A DNA stretch of 64,000 nucleotides from Pseudomonas trivialis (GCF_001439805.1 NZ_JYLK01000012.1:62001-126000), one strand, 5' to 3'; counted from the first letter of the stretch, positions 17,361 through 29,032 are shown. Numbers and translations are program-made. The notes: generated from the letters alone by a model not told the origin.

Positions 17361-17386
17361 AAGCAAAAGAGCAGCCGAAGCTGCTC
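17361..17386 (-). terminator. UUCG-capped hairpin between zipA and ligA
   Basis: On the reverse strand GAGCAGC-TTCG-GCTGCTC forms a perfect 7-bp stem with an extra-stable UUCG loop, followed by TTTTGCTTT. It would attenuate or end the zipA transcript, and it sits only 16 bases before the ligA start, so readthrough could tune ligA. Confidence 0.7.
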
Positions 17387-17432
17387 AATATGTTAGTGCA
17401 CGGATTCTACAGACAACGCTTAAGATCGAACC

Positions 17433-18296
17433 TCAGCGTTTCTGTGTCAGGGCACGACGCTCGAACTCGACGATGCGCTGACGGTAATGTTCGATAGTCT
17501 GGGCGGTCAGCACGCTGCGCTGGTCGTCCTTGAGTTCGCCGTTGAGTTCCTGGGACAGCTTGCGGGCTGCGGCCACCATCACGTCGAACGCCTGTTTCGG
17601 GTGACGCGGGCCTGGCAGGCCAAGGAAGAAACTCACCGCCGGGGTGCTGAACAGGTCGATGTCGTCCAGGTCGAAGGTGCCCGGCTTGACCGCGTTGGCC
17701 ATGGAGAACAGCACTTCGCCGTTACCGGCCATGCTTTCGTGACGATGGAAAATATCCATCTCGCCAAAGCGCAGGCCGCTTTCGAGAATGTTCTGCAGCA
17801 GTGCCGGGCCTTTGAAGCCACCCGCGTCGCGGCAGATCACGCTGATCACCAGCACTTCCTCGGCGGCCGGCTGATCGCTGACCGACTGGCGCGACGCCTG
17901 CTTGCCGACGTTTTCATCCGGGAAATCATCGTCGCGACTGCTGAAGCTCGGGCCTTCGTCCACGTCAAGGTTCAAGTCACCCTGATGCGGCTCGGCGACG
18001 CCCGCACTGCCGCGCTTGCCACGCTTGGCCGACGGTTCGCGGGCTTCACGCTGCGGCGCGCTCATCGACGGCAGGTCATGCTCGTCCAACTGCGGCTCTT
18101 TATGGGTATCGAGCACACGGGGCGGCCCCAGCAGCTCGGCGCTGCCGTCGTCGTCGGGCAAGTTGGACAGGTTGCGGTCCAGACGAAATTTAAGCTTGCC
18201 CTTGCCACCGCGCATGCGGCGCCAGCCATCAAAAAGAATACCGGCAATCACAATGATGCCGATGACGATCAGCCACTCGCGCAGACCGATTTCCAT
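17433..18296 (-). CDS. zipA: Cell division protein ZipA
   Basis: A 287-residue inner-membrane division protein that tethers FtsZ to the membrane. One N-terminal transmembrane helix (LREWLIVIGIIVIAGILFDGW, residues 5-25) is followed by a short basic patch, a long flexible charged linker (about 40-145) and a C-terminal FtsZ-binding domain (from VLVISVICRDAGGFKGPALL, through GEMDIFHRHE, to the C-terminus). The order smc-zipA-ligA on one strand is the usual Pseudomonas arrangement. A 258-base spacer separates it from smc and likely carries its own promoter. Confidence 0.95.
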   Translation of the reverse strand: MEIGLREWLIVIGIIVIAGILFDGWRRMRGGKGKLKFRLDRNLSNLPDDDGSAELLGPPRVLDTHKEPQLDEHDLPSMSAPQREAREPSAKRGKRGSAGVAEPHQGDLNLDVDEGPSFSSRDDDFPDENVGKQASRQSVSDQPAAEEVLVISVICRDAGGFKGPALLQNILESGLRFGEMDIFHRHESMAGNGEVLFSMANAVKPGTFDLDDIDLFSTPAVSFFLGLPGPRHPKQAFDVMVAAARKLSQELNGELKDDQRSVLTAQTIEHYRQRIVEFERRALTQKR

Positions 18297-18554
18297 GTAA
18301 TCCCGTGCCTCTATAAAAAATGCTGAAAAATAAGGGGTTTAGCACTGTGCAAACCGCTTTAAAACGTGGCGCCAACTCTATGTTCTGACTGACGTTTTGC
18401 CCACGCGTACGAAAAATTGACATTAAACTAGCACGACCCAAGATAACTTTACACCGTCTGTCAAAATGCCTTGAACAAATATGTCCATTTGTCACTTTCT
18501 CCAGACCGGTAAAACGCCCTATATCGCACCCTGCATTTTCGCCGATGGCAGCGC

Positions 18555-21500
18555 TCAAGATTCCACCATCTTCAGCGCTTCTTCGACATCCACTGCCACC
18601 AATCGCGAACACCCCGGTTCATGCATCGTCACCCCCATCAGTTGATCGGCCATTTCCATGGCGATCTTGTTGTGGGTGATGTAGATGAACTGCACGGTCT
18701 GGGACATCTCCTTGACCAGCCGCGCATAGCGTCCGACGTTCGCGTCATCCAGCGGCGCATCCACTTCGTCGAGCATGCAGAACGGCGCCGGGTTGAGCTT
18801 GAAGATGGCAAATACCAGCGCCAGTGCGGTCAGGGCTTTTTCGCCGCCGGACAACAAATGGATGGTGCTGTTCTTCTTGCCCGGCGGACGCGCCATGATC
18901 GTCACCCCTGTATCGAGTAGATCTTCGCCCGTCAGTTCCAGATAAGCGCTGCCACCGCCGAAAACTTTCGGGAATAACGCCTGTAAACCGCCATTAATCT
19001 GATCAAAGGTATCCTTGAAGCGGTTGCGGGTCTCCTTGTCGATCTTGCGGATCACGTTTTCCAAGGTGTCCAGCGCTTCGACCAGGTCGGCGTCCTGAGC
19101 ATCCAGATAACGTTTGCGCTCGGACTGCTGCTGATATTCGTCGATGGCCGCCAGGTTGATCGCGCCCAGGCGCTGAATGCGCGCGGCAATGCGTTCGAGT
19201 TCTTCTTCGGCGTCTTTCTCGTTGGCCTGGGCGGTCAGGGTGTTGAGCACGCCGTGCAGGTCATAGCCGTCTTCGAGCAACTGGTCCTGCAGGGTCTTGC
19301 GGCGCACGGTGAGGGCTTGCCACTCCATGCGCTGCTGTTCGAGCTGGCCACGGATCAACTGCGATTGCTGCTCGGCCTGGGTGCGACGCTTCTCGGCGTC
19401 GCGCAATTCGCGGTCGGCATCTTCCAGGGCGATCTGCGCGGTCTTGAGTTCTTCGTCGACGCTCATGCGCTTGTCGAGCAGCTCTTCGAGTTTGAGGCGC
19501 AGCTCTTCCAGCGGCGCTTCGCCCTCCTCCAGGTTCAGGCTCAGTTGCTCGCGTTTTTCGGTAAGGCGTTCGGACTGCATCTCCAGGCGTTCGAGGGCTT
19601 GGGCGGTGGACGCATGCTGGGCGCGCAACGAGCCCAGGCGCACCGCCAACTGATGGGCATGATCCTTGTGCTGCCGGGCTTCCTGGCGCACGCGGTCGAG
19701 ACGTTCGCGCAGGCTGTCGCGCTGGGCCAGCAGCAGCTCGCGCTGTTCGGTGTCCAGGGCCATGCTGTCGAGGGCTTCCTGCAACTGCAGGCGCGCTTCG
19801 CCGATCTGTTCATGTTCAAGAGCGCGCTGTTCACCCATCTCCGCGACTTCTTCGTCGAGACGCGTGCGGCGCAGGGTCAGTTGCTCGGCCTTGGCCTTGC
19901 TCGCCGAGAGCTGCGCCTTCAATTCGCCCTGCTGGCGCGCTTCGTCCTGCAACAGACGGCGCAGGTGCTCGCGGCCGGTTTCCTGCTGGCGCTGGGTGGC
20001 GCGCAGGGTTTGCAGTTCGGTTTCCAGGCGTTCCAGGGTGGCTTCGCGTTCTTCGCGCTCGGCACTCAGGTTGACGATTTCCTGGCCACGGGCCAACACG
20101 CCGCTTTCGGCTTCGCTGGCGCGGCGCACGCGCAGGAAGTGACGGCCGACCCAGTAGCCATCGCGGCTGATCAGGCTGGCGCCGGCCGCCAACTGGCTGC
20201 GCTGGGCCAGCGCCTCGTCGAGGGATTCAACCGGGCGTACCTGGCCCAGCCACGGCGACAGGTCAACGGCCGCCTCGACCTTGTCCTGCAGGCTGCCCGG
20301 CACCCGTTTGCCATCGGCATCCGGGCTGAGCAGGCGCAGATCGCCCTGGGCAAAGCCGGCCAGGTCAAAGCCGACGAAATCATCCACCAGCACCGCTTGC
20401 AGGTCGGCACCCAAAACGGTTTCCACGGCCAATTCCCAACCGGCGTCCACCTTCAGGCCTTCGGCCAGGCGCGGACGCTCGGCCAGGTGCTGGTCGCGCA
20501 GCCATTCGGCGGTGCCGGTGCCCGGGTCCAGGGCGGCTTGCTGCAAGGCTTCAAGCGACGCCAGCCGACCGTTGAGCCGCTGCAGATCGCCCTGGGCCTG
20601 CTGCTGGGCCTGGGTCGCCGTGTGCAATTGCTGACGCAGTTGCTCCAGGCGCTCCACTTGCTGTTCTTCACTGGCTTCGAGCTCTTCGAGGGTCATCTCG
20701 CTTTCGGCCAGTTGCTCGCTCAACGCCATGATCGCCGCGTCTTCCGGGTCGGCGGCGAGCAGCGCGCGCTCTTCGAGCATGCGGCGCTGGCGCTCGGCCA
20801 GGCGCTCCATGCTGGTTTCCAGCTGCTGGATGCGCGACTGCTGCACTTCGGCCTGACGGCGCGGTTCGGCCGATTGCAGGTTGAAGGCGTCCCACTGCTC
20901 CTGCCAGCCGTGCATGGTGGCTTCGGCTTCTTCCAGGGCGGCGGCGGCCTCCTCGGCGGCGGCGTTGGTGATCTCCTGCTCGGGGGTGAGCATGTCCAGC
21001 TCTTCGCCGAGGGTCAGCAGCAGGGTGCGGTCATGGCCCAGGTGCGATTCGGTTTCCAGGCGCGCGCGTTCGGCTTCCTTCAAATCGTCCTGCAACTGAC
21101 GCAGGCGCTGCTGACCGTGCTGAATGCTCTGCTCGACGCGGGCAATGTCGCCGCCCACCGAATAGAAGCGCCCCTGCACCAGATTGAAGCGCTCGGACAG
21201 GTCATGGTGCCCGTCACGCAGGCGCTCGATGCTCGCGTCGGCATTGCGCTGTTCGGCCACCAGGGCTTCAAAGCTGATTTCCTGGGTGCCGATGATCGCC
21301 TCGCGCTGGCCCACCTGCTCGTTCAGCGCCTGCCAGCGCAGGGCCGACAGCTGCGCCTTGAGCTGGCGTTCCTCGCCCTTGTATTCCTGATACTTCTCGG
21401 CCGCCTGGGCCTGGCGGTGCAGGCGCTCCAATTGACGCTCAAGCTCTTCGCGCAGGTCGGTCAGGCGGGCGAGGTTTTCGTGGGTGCGGCGAATGCGGTT

Positions 21501-22043
21501 TTCGGTCTCGCGGCGGCGCTCCTTGTACTTGGAGATACCGGCGGCTTCTTCGATGAAGTTGCGCAGATCCTCGGGCTTGGCTTCGATCAGCTTGGAGATC
21601 ATGCCCTGCTCGATGATCGAGTAGCTGCGCGGGCCCAGGCCGGTGCCGAGGAAGATATCGGTGATGTCGCGTCGACGGCATTTGGTGCCGTTGAGGAAAT
21701 AGCTGTTCTGGCTGTCGCGAGTGACTTTGCGGCGGATGGAGATTTCCGCGTAGGCGGCGTACTCGCCGACCAGGGTGCCGTCGGAGTTGTCGAACACCAG
21801 CTCGATGCTGGCCTGGCTTACCGGCTTGCGGCTGGTGGAGCCGTTGAAGATGACGTCGGTCATCGACTCGCCACGCAGGTTCTTCGCCGAACTCTCGCCC
21901 ATCACCCAGCGCACGGCGTCGATGATGTTCGACTTGCCGCACCCATTGGGCCCGACCACCGCCGCCATGTTACTGGGAAAGTTCACCGTGGTCGGGTCGA
22001 CGAAGGATTTGAACCCCGCCAGCTTGATGCACTTGAGCCGCAC
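18555..22043 (-). CDS. smc: Chromosome segregation protein SMC
   Basis: A 1,162-residue SMC ATPase that organises and separates chromosomes with ScpA/ScpB. The N-terminal head has Walker A GPNGCGKS (31-38) and ends in a long coiled coil (about residues 170-490, rich in Q, E, L and R). A hinge follows (about 515-640, with QAVLVDDFVGFDLA), then a returning coiled coil, and a C-terminal head with the ABC signature LLSGGEKALTALAL and Walker B FCMLDEVDAPLDD. It starts 2 bases after the stop of a GntR gene, so the two are co-transcribed and probably translationally coupled. A 931-codon antisense frame over this gene is a codon-bias shadow. Confidence 0.97.
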   Translation of the reverse strand: MRLKCIKLAGFKSFVDPTTVNFPSNMAAVVGPNGCGKSNIIDAVRWVMGESSAKNLRGESMTDVIFNGSTSRKPVSQASIELVFDNSDGTLVGEYAAYAEISIRRKVTRDSQNSYFLNGTKCRRRDITDIFLGTGLGPRSYSIIEQGMISKLIEAKPEDLRNFIEEAAGISKYKERRRETENRIRRTHENLARLTDLREELERQLERLHRQAQAAEKYQEYKGEERQLKAQLSALRWQALNEQVGQREAIIGTQEISFEALVAEQRNADASIERLRDGHHDLSERFNLVQGRFYSVGGDIARVEQSIQHGQQRLRQLQDDLKEAERARLETESHLGHDRTLLLTLGEELDMLTPEQEITNAAAEEAAAALEEAEATMHGWQEQWDAFNLQSAEPRRQAEVQQSRIQQLETSMERLAERQRRMLEERALLAADPEDAAIMALSEQLAESEMTLEELEASEEQQVERLEQLRQQLHTATQAQQQAQGDLQRLNGRLASLEALQQAALDPGTGTAEWLRDQHLAERPRLAEGLKVDAGWELAVETVLGADLQAVLVDDFVGFDLAGFAQGDLRLLSPDADGKRVPGSLQDKVEAAVDLSPWLGQVRPVESLDEALAQRSQLAAGASLISRDGYWVGRHFLRVRRASEAESGVLARGQEIVNLSAEREEREATLERLETELQTLRATQRQQETGREHLRRLLQDEARQQGELKAQLSASKAKAEQLTLRRTRLDEEVAEMGEQRALEHEQIGEARLQLQEALDSMALDTEQRELLLAQRDSLRERLDRVRQEARQHKDHAHQLAVRLGSLRAQHASTAQALERLEMQSERLTEKREQLSLNLEEGEAPLEELRLKLEELLDKRMSVDEELKTAQIALEDADRELRDAEKRRTQAEQQSQLIRGQLEQQRMEWQALTVRRKTLQDQLLEDGYDLHGVLNTLTAQANEKDAEEELERIAARIQRLGAINLAAIDEYQQQSERKRYLDAQDADLVEALDTLENVIRKIDKETRNRFKDTFDQINGGLQALFPKVFGGGSAYLELTGEDLLDTGVTIMARPPGKKNSTIHLLSGGEKALTALALVFAIFKLNPAPFCMLDEVDAPLDDANVGRYARLVKEMSQTVQFIYITHNKIAMEMADQLMGVTMHEPGCSRLVAVDVEEALKMVES

Positions 22044-22045
22044 GC

Positions 22046-22705
22046 TTAGGCGTCCGCCAACGCGGCGATCACCAGCGAGCTGCTGCGCTGGCAGTAGGCC
22101 GACAGCACCGTGCGAATCTGCGCCAGGTCACGCTCGAGCACGGCGGCGAGCAGTTGCTCGAACAGCGCCAGGTATTCGCTCATGCTCGCTTTGCGCTGAT
22201 CCAGGGCCAGGTAGTAGGCGCGGTTCATCGCAGGCTGCAGGTTCTCAATGGTTTCCTGCAAGTACGGGTTGTTGGCGAAGGGGTATGCGGCGCGCATCAC
22301 ATTGAAGCTTTCTTCGACGAAGGCGCGGATGTCCTGGCGTTCGAAATTGCTCACCAGGCGCTGCTGGATCTGCACGAACGGCGCCATGTCGGCCTGGGTC
22401 TGCCAGCCCTCGGCGACCGCATTGCCGAGCAGGATGTACAGCTCGCCCATCAGCGTGCACAGGCTCTGCACTTTGTGCGCCGTCAGTTCGGTGACATGGG
22501 CGCCACGACGCGGCAGGATCGCGATGAGGTGGCGACGTTCGAGGATCAGCAAGGCTTCGCGCACGGAACCACGGCTGACATTCAGCGCCAGCGTGACCTT
22601 CTGTTCCTGGATCCGCTCCCCAGGCTTTAAATCGCCGCGAATGATACGTTCGGCGAGGTGGTGAGCGATTTGCTCGGCGAGACTGTCCGGCGCCTTGAAC
22701 GTCAT
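22046..22705 (-). CDS. GntR family regulator (FadR subfamily)
   Basis: A 219-residue regulator with an N-terminal GntR winged helix (LAEQIAHHLAERIIRGDLKPGERIQEQKV ... SRGSVREALLILERR, residues 8-75) and an all-helical FCD ligand domain. It abuts smc (2-base gap) and is divergent from xdhA across 279 bases. The divergent position suggests control of the purine-catabolism operon, for which a direct-repeat operator candidate is visible; coupling to smc may merely be historical. The ATG at 22705 is the first of the frame. The effector is unknown, though a purine or its breakdown product would fit. Confidence 0.9.
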   Translation of the reverse strand: MTFKAPDSLAEQIAHHLAERIIRGDLKPGERIQEQKVTLALNVSRGSVREALLILERRHLIAILPRRGAHVTELTAHKVQSLCTLMGELYILLGNAVAEGWQTQADMAPFVQIQQRLVSNFERQDIRAFVEESFNVMRAAYPFANNPYLQETIENLQPAMNRAYYLALDQRKASMSEYLALFEQLLAAVLERDLAQIRTVLSAYCQRSSSLVIAALADA

Positions 22706-22888
22706 GTTTTCCCTTCAAAATCTTCTATCGTTGACAGCGCGGCAGTGTAGCGCATTGGCTCGCTGATGGCGCTACGCCCACAGGGGCGAATTTGGCATGA
22801 AATAAGCAGTTATTGCAGCTCATCACCCTGTAAAAACGCCGGCTTCAGAAGCCCGAACCCTAATTGAGGATGCTGTGACCACTATTTC

Positions 22889-22940
22889 TTGACCCTAAAG
22901 TCAGAAAGCCATTGACCGAAAAGTCAGACATGACTAGATT
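22889..22940 (+). promoter_or_regulatory. xdhA promoter with a tandem 17-bp direct repeat
   Basis: TTGACC-NN-AAAGTCAGA occurs twice, at 22889-22905 and 22912-22928, 23 bases apart (about two helical turns). The TTGACC of the second copy is also a good -35 box, with TAGATT (22935-22940) 17 bases downstream as -10, ending 44 bases before the xdhA GTG. The overlap of repeat and -35 box suggests an operator for the divergent GntR protein or another regulator. Confidence 0.65.
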
Positions 22941-22984
22941 CGGCGCACAGCGGTTACAACAATAATGAGTCTGCGAGGCCTTCC

Positions 22985-24425
<1,441 letters not shown>

Positions 24426-24433
<8 letters not shown>

Positions 24434-26801
24434 CCATCACGCCGTCGTTAAAACCCAGGCCGAACTGGCCGAGCTGTTCGCCGGGGAAATCACCTCTGGC
24501 GTCGGCCGCAGCGTCAAGCACGACAGCGCCGCCAAACACGTCAGCGGTGAGGCGCAGTACATCGATGACCGCCTGGAATTTCCCAACCAGTTGCACCTGT
24601 ATGCGCGCCTGTCCGACCGCGCCCACGCGCGCATCCTCAGCATCGACACTGCGCCCTGCCACGCCTTTGACGGTGTGCGCATCGTCATCACCCACGAAGA
24701 CGTGCCGGGCCTTAAAGACATCGGCCCGTTGCTGCCCGGCGACCCGCTGCTGGCCATCGACACCGTGCAATACGTCGGCCAGGTGGTGCTGGCCGTGGCC
24801 GCCCGCGACCTCGACACCGCGCGCAAAGCCGCGATGGCGGCGCTGATCGAATACGAAGACCTGGAACCGGTGCTCGACGTGGTCCAGGCCTACCGCACCA
24901 AACACTTCGTGCTCGACAGCCACACCCACCAACGCGGGGATTCGGCGGGCGCATTGGCCACGGCCAAACATCGCCTGCAAGGCACCCTGCACATCGGCGG
25001 TCAGGAACACTTCTATCTCGAAACCCAGATTTCCTCGGTGATGCCCACCGAAGACGGCGGCATGATCGTCTACTGCTCCACGCAAAACCCCACCGAAGTA
25101 CAGAAACTGGTGGCCGAAGTGCTCGACGTGTCGATGAACAAAATCGTCGTCGACATGCGCCGCATGGGCGGTGGTTTCGGCGGCAAGGAAACCCAGGCCG
25201 CGAGCCCCGCCTGCCTGTGTGCAGTGGTCGCGCGCCTCACCGGCCAGCCGACCAAGATGCGCCTGCCGCGCGTCGAAGACATGCTGATGACCGGCAAGCG
25301 CCACCCGTTCTATATCGAATACGACGTGGGTTTTGATGACAGCGGCCGGCTGCACGGGATCAACCTGGAACTGGCGGGCAACTGCGGCTGCTCGCCGGAC
25401 CTGTCCAACTCGATCGTCGACCGCGCGATGTTCCACGCCGACAACTCGTATTACCTGGGCGACGCCACGGTCAACGGTCATCGCTGCAAGACCAATACCG
25501 CGTCCAACACCGCCTATCGCGGCTTCGGCGGCCCCCAGGGCATGGTCGCCATCGAAGAAGTGATGGACGCCATCGCCCGCCACCTCGCGCTCGACCCGCT
25601 GGCGGTGCGCAAGGCCAATTACTACGGCAAGACCGAGCGCAACGTCACCCACTACTACCAGACCGTCGAGCACAACATGCTCGACGAGATGACCGCCGAG
25701 CTTGAAGCCAGCAGCCAATACGCCGAACGCCGCGAAGCGATCCGCCAGTACAACGCCCACAGCCCGATCCTGAAAAAAGGCCTGGCGCTGACCCCGGTAA
25801 AATTCGGCATCTCGTTTACCGCCAGCTTTCTCAACCAGGCCGGCGCGCTGATCCACATCTACACCGACGGCAGTATCCACCTCAACCACGGCGGCACCGA
25901 GATGGGCCAGGGCCTGAACACCAAGGTTGCGCAAGTGGTGGCCGAAGTGTTCCAGGTGCACATCGACCGCGTGCAGATCACCGCGACCAACACCGATAAA
26001 GTGCCGAACACCTCGCCCACGGCCGCCTCCAGCGGCGCCGACCTGAACGGCAAGGCCGCGCAGAACGCCGCCGAAACCATCAAGCAGCGCCTGGTGGAAT
26101 TTGCCGCGCGCAAGTACGACGTGAGTGAAGCGGATGTGGAATTTCGCAACGGCCATGTGCGCGTGCGCGAGCAGATTCTGAGCTTCGAGGCGTTGATCCA
26201 GCAGGCGTACTTTGCTCAGGTGTCGCTGTCGAGCACCGGGTTCTACAAGACCCCGAAAATCTTCTATGACCGCAGCCAGTCGCGCGGGCGGCCGTTCTAC
26301 TACTACGCGTTCGGCGCGGCCTGCTGCGAAGTGATCGTCGACACCCTCACCGGCGAATACCGGATGCTGCGCACCGATATCCTGCATGACGTGGGCGCCT
26401 CGCTGAACCCGGCCATCGACATCGGCCAGGTCGAAGGCGGCTTCATCCAGGGCATGGGCTGGCTGACCATGGAAGAACTGGTGTGGAACGACAAGGGCAA
26501 GCTGATGACCAATGGACCGGCCAGCTACAAGATCCCGGCAGTGGCCGACATGCCACTGGATTTGCGGGTGAAGCTGGTGGAGAACCGCAAGAACCCGGAA
26601 GACACGGTGTTTCACTCCAAGGCCGTGGGCGAGCCACCGTTCATGCTCGGCATTGCCTCGTGGTGCGCGATCAAGGATGCGGTGGCGAGCCTCGGGGATT
26701 ATCGCCATCAGCCGCAGATCGATGCCCCGGCGACGCCGGAGCGGGTGCTGTGGGGGTGTGAGCAGATGCGGCGGTTGCAGGCAAGCCAGCTCCCACAATG
26801 A
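24426..26801 (+). CDS. xdhB: Xanthine dehydrogenase large, molybdopterin-binding subunit
   Basis: A 791-residue catalytic subunit. The molybdopterin loop MGGGFGGKE is at residues 247-255, further cofactor motifs are TAYRGFGGPQG and GGTEMGQGLNTK, and the catalytic glutamate lies in VGEPPF (E736). Together with XdhA it hydroxylates xanthine at the molybdenum site. The start at 24426 overlaps the end of xdhA. The 3' end is unusual: the last seven codons (QASQLPQ) and the stop lie inside a REP palindrome (GCAGGCAAGCCAGCTCCCAC), so the natural tail seems to have been replaced or extended by the repeat. The 805-codon frame on the other strand is a shadow. Confidence 0.97.
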
Positions 26802-26851
26802 CGGCCTTCACACATCAACATGTGGGAGCGGGCTTGCCCGCGATGACGGCC
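26774..26851. repeat. REPIN overlapping the end of xdhB
   Basis: Two inverted REP arms: GCAGGCAAGCCAGCTCCCAC near 26776-26798 and GTGGGAGCGGGCTTGCCCGC near 26822-26842, separated by a short AT-richer centre. The left arm lies within the xdhB coding region and includes its stop; the right arm sits before the xdhC ribosome site. Confidence 0.85.
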
Positions 26852-26875
26852 TGACAGACACCACAGGAGGTAACC

Positions 26876-27715
26876 ATGAACAACTGGATCAGCGCCCTCG
26901 CCCACCTGCAAGCCAGCGGCGAATCCTGCGTGCTTGTCACCATTATCGAAGAGCTCGGCTCCACCCCGCGCAATGCCGGCTCGAAGATGGTGATCAGCGC
27001 CGACCGGTCCTTCGACACCATCGGCGGCGGGCACCTGGAATACAAGGCGATGCAGATCGCCCGCGACATGCTCGCGCGCGGCCAGCAGAACACCCATCTG
27101 GAGCGCTTCAGCCTCGGCGCCAGCCTGGGCCAGTGCTGTGGCGGCGTGACCGTGCTGCTGTTCGAGCCCATGGGCCAGGTGCAGGCGCACATCGCGGTGT
27201 TCGGCGCCGGCCATGTCGGCCGCGCACTGGTGCCCTTGCTGGCGAGCCTGCCGTGCCGGGTGCGCTGGATCGATTCGCGCGAGCAGGAATTTCCGCAACA
27301 GATCCCCGAGGGCGTGCGTAAAATCGTCAGCGAAGAGCCGGTCGACGAAATTGCCGACCTGCCGGCGGGCAGTTACTGCATCGTCATGACCCACAATCAC
27401 GCGCTGGACCTGGCACTGACCGCCGCCCTGCTCACGCGCAATGACTTCACCTACTTCGGTCTGATCGGCTCCAGGACCAAGCGCGTCAAGTTCGAACACC
27501 GCCTGCGCGAGCGCGGCTTCGATACCGCGCAGTTGCAACGCATGCGCTGCCCCATGGGCCTCACCGAGGTGAAGGGCAAACTGCCGGTGGAGATCGCCAT
27601 CTCCATTGCCGCGGAAATCATCGCCACCTACAACGCCAGTTTCGGCCAGCACGCTGCCCGCGCCGAACCCATTGCCAAACTGCTGCCGGCGTCACGTCGC
27701 AGCCACGCTATCTGA
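26876..27715 (+). CDS. xdhC: Xanthine dehydrogenase accessory protein XdhC
   Basis: A 279-residue maturation factor that binds molybdenum cofactor, promotes its sulfuration and inserts it into XdhB. The N-terminal XdhC/CoxI domain has ILVTIIEELGSTPRNAGSKM-like sequence (VLVTIIEELGSTPR at residues 18-31) and GGGHLEYKA; the C-terminal Rossmann part has HIAVFGAGHVGRAL and YFGLIGSRTKR. The ATG at 26876 has a perfect AGGAGG ribosome site. It is 74 bases after xdhB across a REPIN and 12 bases before guaD, all on one strand. Confidence 0.96.
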   Translation: MNNWISALAHLQASGESCVLVTIIEELGSTPRNAGSKMVISADRSFDTIGGGHLEYKAMQIARDMLARGQQNTHLERFSLGASLGQCCGGVTVLLFEPMGQVQAHIAVFGAGHVGRALVPLLASLPCRVRWIDSREQEFPQQIPEGVRKIVSEEPVDEIADLPAGSYCIVMTHNHALDLALTAALLTRNDFTYFGLIGSRTKRVKFEHRLRERGFDTAQLQRMRCPMGLTEVKGKLPVEIAISIAAEIIATYNASFGQHAARAEPIAKLLPASRRSHAI

Positions 27716-27727
27716 ATCGAGCCCCCC

Positions 27728-29032
27728 ATGCCTTTGACTCGCAAAGCCTACCGCGCCGCCCTCCTGCACAGCCTCGGCGACCCTGCCGAAGTGGGCATCG
27801 AAGCCTCCTACGAGTATTTCGAAGACGGCCTGCTGGTGATCGAAAACGGCCGCATCAGCGCCGTCGGCCACGCCGCCGACCTGCTGCAGAGCCTGCCCGC
27901 CGATACCGAAGTCGTTCACTATCAGGACGCGCTGATCACGCCGGGACTGATCGACACCCATATCCACCTGCCGCAAACCGGCATGGTCGGCGCCTATGGC
28001 GAGCAATTGCTTGATTGGCTCAACACCTACACTTTCCCCTGTGAAAGCCAGTTCGCCGACAAGGCCCATGCCGAGCACGTCGCGGACATTTTCATCAAGG
28101 AGCTGCTGCGCAACGGCACCACCACGGCGCTCGTGTTCGGCAGCGTGCACCCGCAGTCGGTGGACGCGTTCTTTGAAGCCGCGCAAAAACTCGACCTGCG
28201 CATGATCGCCGGCAAAGTGATGATGGACCGCAACGCACCGGACTACCTCACCGACACCGCCCAAACCAGCTACGCGGACAGCAAGGCGCTGATCGAACGC
28301 TGGCACGGCAAGGGCCGCCTGCACTATGCAGTCACCCCGCGCTTTGCCCCCACCAGCACGCCGGAGCAACTGGCATTGGCCGGGCAGCTGCTGGGGGAAT
28401 ACCCCGACCTGTACCTGCAGACCCACATCAGCGAGAACACGCAGGAAGTCGAATGGGTGAAGGAACTGTTCCCGGAGCGCAGCGGCTATCTGGACGTGTA
28501 CGACCACTACAAACTGCTGGGCGAACGCTCGGTGTTCGCCCACGGCGTGCACCTGTGTGACGACGAATGCGCGCGACTGGCAGAGACCGGCTCGGCAGTC
28601 GCCTTCTGCCCTACCTCGAACCTGTTTCTGGGCAGCGGGCTGTTCAACCTGCCGATGGCCGAGAAGCACAAGCTCAATGTTGGCCTGGGCACCGACGTGG
28701 GCGGCGGCACCAGCTTTTCACTGCTGCAGACCCTGAACGAAGCGTACAAGGTCATGCAGTTGCAGGGCGTGCGGTTGAGCCCGTTCAAGTCGCTGTACCT
28801 GGCGACCCTGGGCGGCGCGCGGGCGCTGCGTCTGGAAGACAGAATCGGGACTTTGCAACCAGGTTCGGATGCGGATTTTCTGGTGCTGGATTACAACGCC
28901 ACGCCGCTGCTCAGTTATCGCTTGAAGCAGTCGAACACTATTGCCGAGACGTTGTTTGTGTTGATGACGCTGGGGGATGATCGGGTGGTGTTGCAGACTT
29001 ATGCGGCTGGCCGGTTGGTGCACCAACGGTGA
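27728..29032 (+). CDS. guaD: Guanine deaminase
   Basis: A 434-residue amidohydrolase that converts guanine to xanthine, feeding the dehydrogenase encoded just upstream. Metal-binding HxH is in LIDTHIHLPQTG (H78, H80), followed by the family TEVVHY/QLLDWLNTYTFPCE segment, further ligands in LQTHISEN and the catalytic aspartate in GLGTDVGGGTSFS. The length and motifs match bacterial GuaD closely. It is the last gene of the xdh operon; a long repeat-filled spacer follows. Confidence 0.97.
   Translation: MPLTRKAYRAALLHSLGDPAEVGIEASYEYFEDGLLVIENGRISAVGHAADLLQSLPADTEVVHYQDALITPGLIDTHIHLPQTGMVGAYGEQLLDWLNTYTFPCESQFADKAHAEHVADIFIKELLRNGTTTALVFGSVHPQSVDAFFEAAQKLDLRMIAGKVMMDRNAPDYLTDTAQTSYADSKALIERWHGKGRLHYAVTPRFAPTSTPEQLALAGQLLGEYPDLYLQTHISENTQEVEWVKELFPERSGYLDVYDHYKLLGERSVFAHGVHLCDDECARLAETGSAVAFCPTSNLFLGSGLFNLPMAEKHKLNVGLGTDVGGGTSFSLLQTLNEAYKVMQLQGVRLSPFKSLYLATLGGARALRLEDRIGTLQPGSDADFLVLDYNATPLLSYRLKQSNTIAETLFVLMTLGDDRVVLQTYAAGRLVHQR

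Noticed and set aside
19254..22049. A 931-codon open frame opposite smc, and similar long frames opposite xdhB (24381-26798), rlmKL (57678-60359), ligA (14961-17396) and the ABC ATPase
   Set aside because: They mirror strongly conserved genes, are rich in A, G, R, Q and H without domain motifs, and follow from GC-rich codon bias.
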